A stretch of DNA of 64,000 nucleotides from Drosophila persimilis (lineage: Eukaryota > Arthropoda > Insecta > Diptera > Drosophilidae), in the NCBI RefSeq assembly GCF_003286085.1, contig NW_020825326.1, forward strand, positions 558,001-622,000, in the 5' to 3' direction. Each line of letters opens with the position of its first letter. Within the stretch, counting starts at the first letter, position 1. Both the position numbers and the translations under genes were made by a program. Positions 60,068 to 64,000 of this stretch are shown piece by piece. The notes under the pieces were generated by a model. The model was not told the DNA's origin. It made no database searches and worked only from the letters and a program-made list of their open reading frames with translations.

Positions 60068-63000
60068 GTAAGACGCGGAATAACCCCAAAAGTAAAAGTG
60101 CGATTGGACACTTTTTACTTTTTCTGGGAATTTAAATAGTTTTTTTAAGTGAACCATGCCACCCAATTGTAGAGTTATAGAGTGAAAATTTCTTCACAAA
60201 ATTTTTGCATTTTGTGTTTAAAGAAATAGGCATGATAATAGTGAATTATAATGATCCTGTTAGGAAATACTATATACATGTATGTAGATAAATACGTATA
60301 TATAAAGCAATAATTGATTTGAAGGAAAATCACATTGAAAAAGGCGTCACCAGACACCCGCCCCAGTCTATTTCCCCGTCAAATTGAACACCTTCAAATT
60401 CGAAGGTGCCTGTCACCAGAAGGTCTGTCTCCCTGTTTGGGCCTGGTCTGTTTGCGTGGACAATTGTCACCTCTTTTCCTCTTTCCTTTGCGGCACCTGA
60501 AAAGAAAAGACTTAGGCAACGAACTTGAGCTGTAAATTCCATGAAAATCCGTGCGCATTATGCATGCGCATGTCGAAGGATGGTGGAGAGATGCGTTGCC
60601 GAAGTGCTGGCAGAACTTGCAACATTTTCCATTTCATTGGAAAAGGCAAGGAAGCCTGACACAGAGTCAAGAACTATGGTGGTCCCCCTTCCGATCTTTT
60701 GCTGTTGTTTCTGCTCTCTTGGTATTTTCTGTTAAAGTCATTAACACAATTAACCGTTATTACCCACCGTTGGTCGGGTATGGTCACCCAATTCATTAAG
60801 AAGGCATTTAGTGGAGGAGTGAGCCGAACAAAGAGGCAGATACAAAGACAGGGACGGGGACGGACAGCAAAAGAAACGGTCCAAGAGCATGAGAAACGCA
60901 TTAAAAGAAAAAGTTAGAAAAAAAGTTAACTAAAAATGTGGAGAAACAGAAACTGGGGGCAACCTGTCTCCTCCGTATACAACCGAAACAAACCAGTACA
61001 GCCCATCCGGAGCCACATGCCACGCCACTCTACTCTGCACTTCATTCCAATCCAACCAACAGCAATTGTAGCCGGCGTCTGCTTTAATGTGTTCCGAGAA
61101 GCACAGGCGGAAACGCTTCGAATGAGAACTTTATTGTTTTTCAGCGTCCAGGAAATAATGTAATAATCTTGAATAAAACGACCTCAGCTGCTGGTGCTGG
61201 GCTGCTTCTACTTGCTATTTTTTTTTAATCGAATCGTAAAAAAATTACGAAAAAAATATTAAGGAAAAACAGTGGGATAATAAAGCGGGAGCCCCGCGCC
61301 AAAGCCATGGCCCATTAAAATGATTTGGTGGAAATGCTGTAGAAAATGGAACCTGGAACAGTCACTGAGGCAACCTGCAGGCAGCAGCCAGAAGGCAGAA
61401 GGCGGAAGGCCGCAAAATACCTGTACATTGGCAAGAAAGAGATTGAGGTAAAGCGGCAGACAAAGAATCAATTTGGGATCGGCATTGGGGCAGGCAGTAA
61501 CAGCCAACATAAATTAATGTTATGGTCGCCGTCAGTCTAACCTTGATGCAAATCAACATCCACATCGACTTCAAAAACGACTTTAGCAATCATTAAACAA
61601 GCCGAGGCCCCGCAATCCATCAATCAAGGCAGAAAAAGTAACAAAAAAAAACACCACAAAACATTTTCTCCTCATTAAAGACGGATTTCCACTTTAAACT
61701 CTCAACTTACTCTCTCCCCCAGGCAATGCTCCCTCCGTTGCACATTTCTCTTTTCAATGCGTGTTCAAATTTGACCCAAAAAGAGCAAAAGCCATGTAAA
61801 CGAAAGGAAAAAAAAAGATTTAATGCTAAACGCTTAACCATCCAAGAAATCAGTACATTTTGGCCCAGTTTAGATTGTGTGCTGGCCAAAAGCGGAAATT
61901 GATTAGAGAAGAGAAGAGGGTAGAGAGAAGAGGAGAGAGAGAACCAGACCAATTTCAAATTCCAAATAAAACGAATGAATTTGGTTTTTGGAGGCTCAAT
62001 CGCCCTCTGGCGATTCTTTCCCTCTGGAACTGCTTTTTTTTGGTATCGAAGATTTGTTGAAGATCATAAAGCGGCATGCCCTCCAGTAGAACCCATTTCC
62101 TGTACGCCCTGCTTTTTAGAAGATGAGCAGCTCACTTCCAGATCCTTATACAGGAATGGAGCTGGAGAATTCTGGAGAACTCTGTCACAAAAGTCTGTAA
62201 AAGTCAGTGTTTATTGAGACATATACGTACATATGTATGCAGAATGAAAAGAGTTCATTAGATCATTAATTCTGTTTTAGTTGTAGCTCCATCCTACAGA
62301 AAACTATCCAGAATGAAACACTCGTACCATTTCGCTCTGACATTGATGCTTAGTGGAGTGAGCTCTTGCTTACCTAATGGACCCTACTGGCTGCTCCGTC
62401 GAGTCGAGCTTTTAGTTCAACTTCTTCCGCAGCCTCCCCCCGTTACCATCTCAGATTTGATTAGCTATTTCGGCACCGCACACCCTCCCCTCCTCACACC
62501 CTTCTGGTACCATATTTTGGCTTATGCCGTTTCGCTTGGCGTAGATTATCCTCTCCAACGTTCTCTCTTCTCTTTGGGGCTGGCTATGTGGGTCAATGCG
62601 GGTTCACCTGTTGGGAGAAAACGCATGATAGCACAGAAACACAAGTAAAGATTCATGAAGTAATTGTAAATAGCTTCCCCTGCCACCTGTATCACTCCCA
62701 CTCGAACGCTTTGAGGGCCTGTTGAATATTTAAGCCGTACTCGTACTCGGCGCAAGACCGAATGACGAGTGATGTGTGGAGTGATGAGTGGATTGGAGGT
62801 GTATGTGGAGTGGGGCTCATGGATACTCAGACATGCTAAAAGACTGGCCCCGCGGCAAAGCGGGTGTTGGGAAGGAAAGTTTGTGCTGTGTTGTCTGATT
62901 CGTCTTTTTTTGCTTTTGTTTTTTTAGCAATAGAACGTAAACTGTTCCACATAGAATGTGGTTCGTCTTTTGCCCATGGTAATTATATGTACCAAAATAA

Positions 63001-64000
63001 GCTAGATCATCGTCATCGTGGTCGTCACCGTCACCGTCATTGTCGTCGTCGTCGTCGTCATCGTCATTGTGATAGGGTGAATCTTCTCCGGTGATATTTT
63101 GTTGGGGACGGGACCGTAATAACGATGAGCTGGCACTTCGGTCGTCGTTCCAGCTGAAATCTTTTCGTTTTCTTTTCGTTTGGTGAGCCCTCGCTTGAGG
63201 AATCTGTGCTACTCGAACGGTTGTTTTGCTTACAGACGACCTCTCTCCGCCGCTCTGTTCTCTCTTCTACCGTATTTGGTATTATATTAAAAAGAAACGC
63301 TTCTTAATTATGATTTCTTTTTGTTCTCTTTTTGGGAAAAGAGAGAACTGGAAATGTGGGCCAAATTACTTCTGTATTGGGCTTTGGCTTTGCTTTCGGT
63401 ATTTTGGCTAGGAGTATTTTGCCAAACCAAAATGACGTAGCGTAAAGCCGGAGAGGTCCGTAGATCCAGTATCCGAACCCGACGGTAACTTTTAGTATAA
63501 ATTACGCTATTCGATCAAATTCGATTCGTTTGTGCACTAGAAATAGCAGTAAAATGCCAACATTAATACACTTAAACAGTAAAGGAATGTATGCATGAAT
63601 GAATGAATGCCAAGCATGCCCCAGTTTCGCCCCAATGTGAGTCTGAATGCGGCCAAACAAATGCAAATTGAAACGGCCTCCAGGCACATGGAGAATTGGA
63701 GCGGAAGAAGGGGGCCAAAGAGTGCCAACTAATTTAAGTAGTTATAGAGATATGTTTTAGAGCAATATACTCCTACTCTCGACCATATCTGGCTTTACGT
63801 TAGTCGCCAAGTCGAGTACAATCGGAATTTGCTAGGACGATCCACTGGTCTGTTGCTGTTTCATTCGAATCTGCAATCGTTCGTGGGAATACCCTGTTCG
63901 TGTCATTCGCATCAAATGTATCCGTTCTCTAATGGAAAATTTGCACAGCTAATCAAGGTTCCACGAATGTGTATTAAGGTTCTTTTACAGTGGAACAGAG
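60068..64000. other. Gene-free right end, possible first intron
   Basis: No frame with a domain. The plus frame at 62313-62648 (about 111 codons) starts like a signal peptide but has no recognised content. A (CGT)n-like tract lies at 63008-63072. Consistent with intron or intergenic DNA. Confidence 0.45.
63008..63072. repeat. CGT trinucleotide tract
   Basis: Imperfect repeats of CGTCAC, CGTCAT and CGTCGTCGT over about 65 bases. It would encode Arg/His repeats if translated, but no gene context supports that. Confidence 0.85.

Noticed and set aside
1-64000. tRNA, rRNA or viral genes
   Set aside because: No tRNA B-box (GGTTCRANNCC) with a matching fold, no rRNA sequence and no retroviral gag/pol frames were recognised.

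Overview
This is a fruit-fly (Drosophila) genomic window. The genes have short introns with clear GT-AG sites. The non-coding DNA is crowded with one interspersed repeat that carries a (GTCY)n microsatellite, a 3'-subterminal hairpin and the motif CTTGATCAGCATCAATAGCC. These are marks of Drosophila DINE-1/INE-1 (non-autonomous Helentron) elements. The long, frequent copies resemble the obscura-group versions (SGM/ISY type), so an obscura-group species is my inference; no species marker was tested.

Three protein genes are solid, all on the minus strand. (1) 1-2887: an RBM19/Mrd1-type pre-rRNA processing protein with six RRMs, four coding exons, 3' end cut off by the window edge. (2) 7884-11830: a nine-exon NRF-6-like ('nose resistant to fluoxetine') multipass acyltransferase with an intact frame of 1042 codons. 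(3) 44023-46178: a gamma-glutamyltranspeptidase, two coding exons, 566 residues, catalytic residues intact. A broken, unrecognised coding stretch lies at about 5640-6126. A 102-codon ORF at 53833 has a good start context. A possible non-coding first exon of a plus-strand gene ends at a splice donor at 60067/60068.

The three genes are not functionally linked (ribosome biogenesis, membrane lipid or xenobiotic handling, glutathione metabolism). The space between them, mainly 12-43.5 kb and 46.2-64 kb, holds no gene I can support and is dominated by mobile DNA. That includes about twenty DINE-1-type copies or fragments, several nested, inverted or mosaic. It also includes two related elements with CACAGTG termini (49611-50330 and 57710-58565), a 137-bp TA-flanked MITE (43538-43674), a CACTR-ended element (29136-29634) with partial relatives, and a frame-broken BED-finger/hAT transposase relic (19726-20100).

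The most unusual signals are the CACAGTG-ended pair with matching CCTC flanks, the modular internal repeats of the DINE-1 copies, a perfect 19-bp-stem hairpin at 53639-53689, and the broken gene near 5.7 kb.
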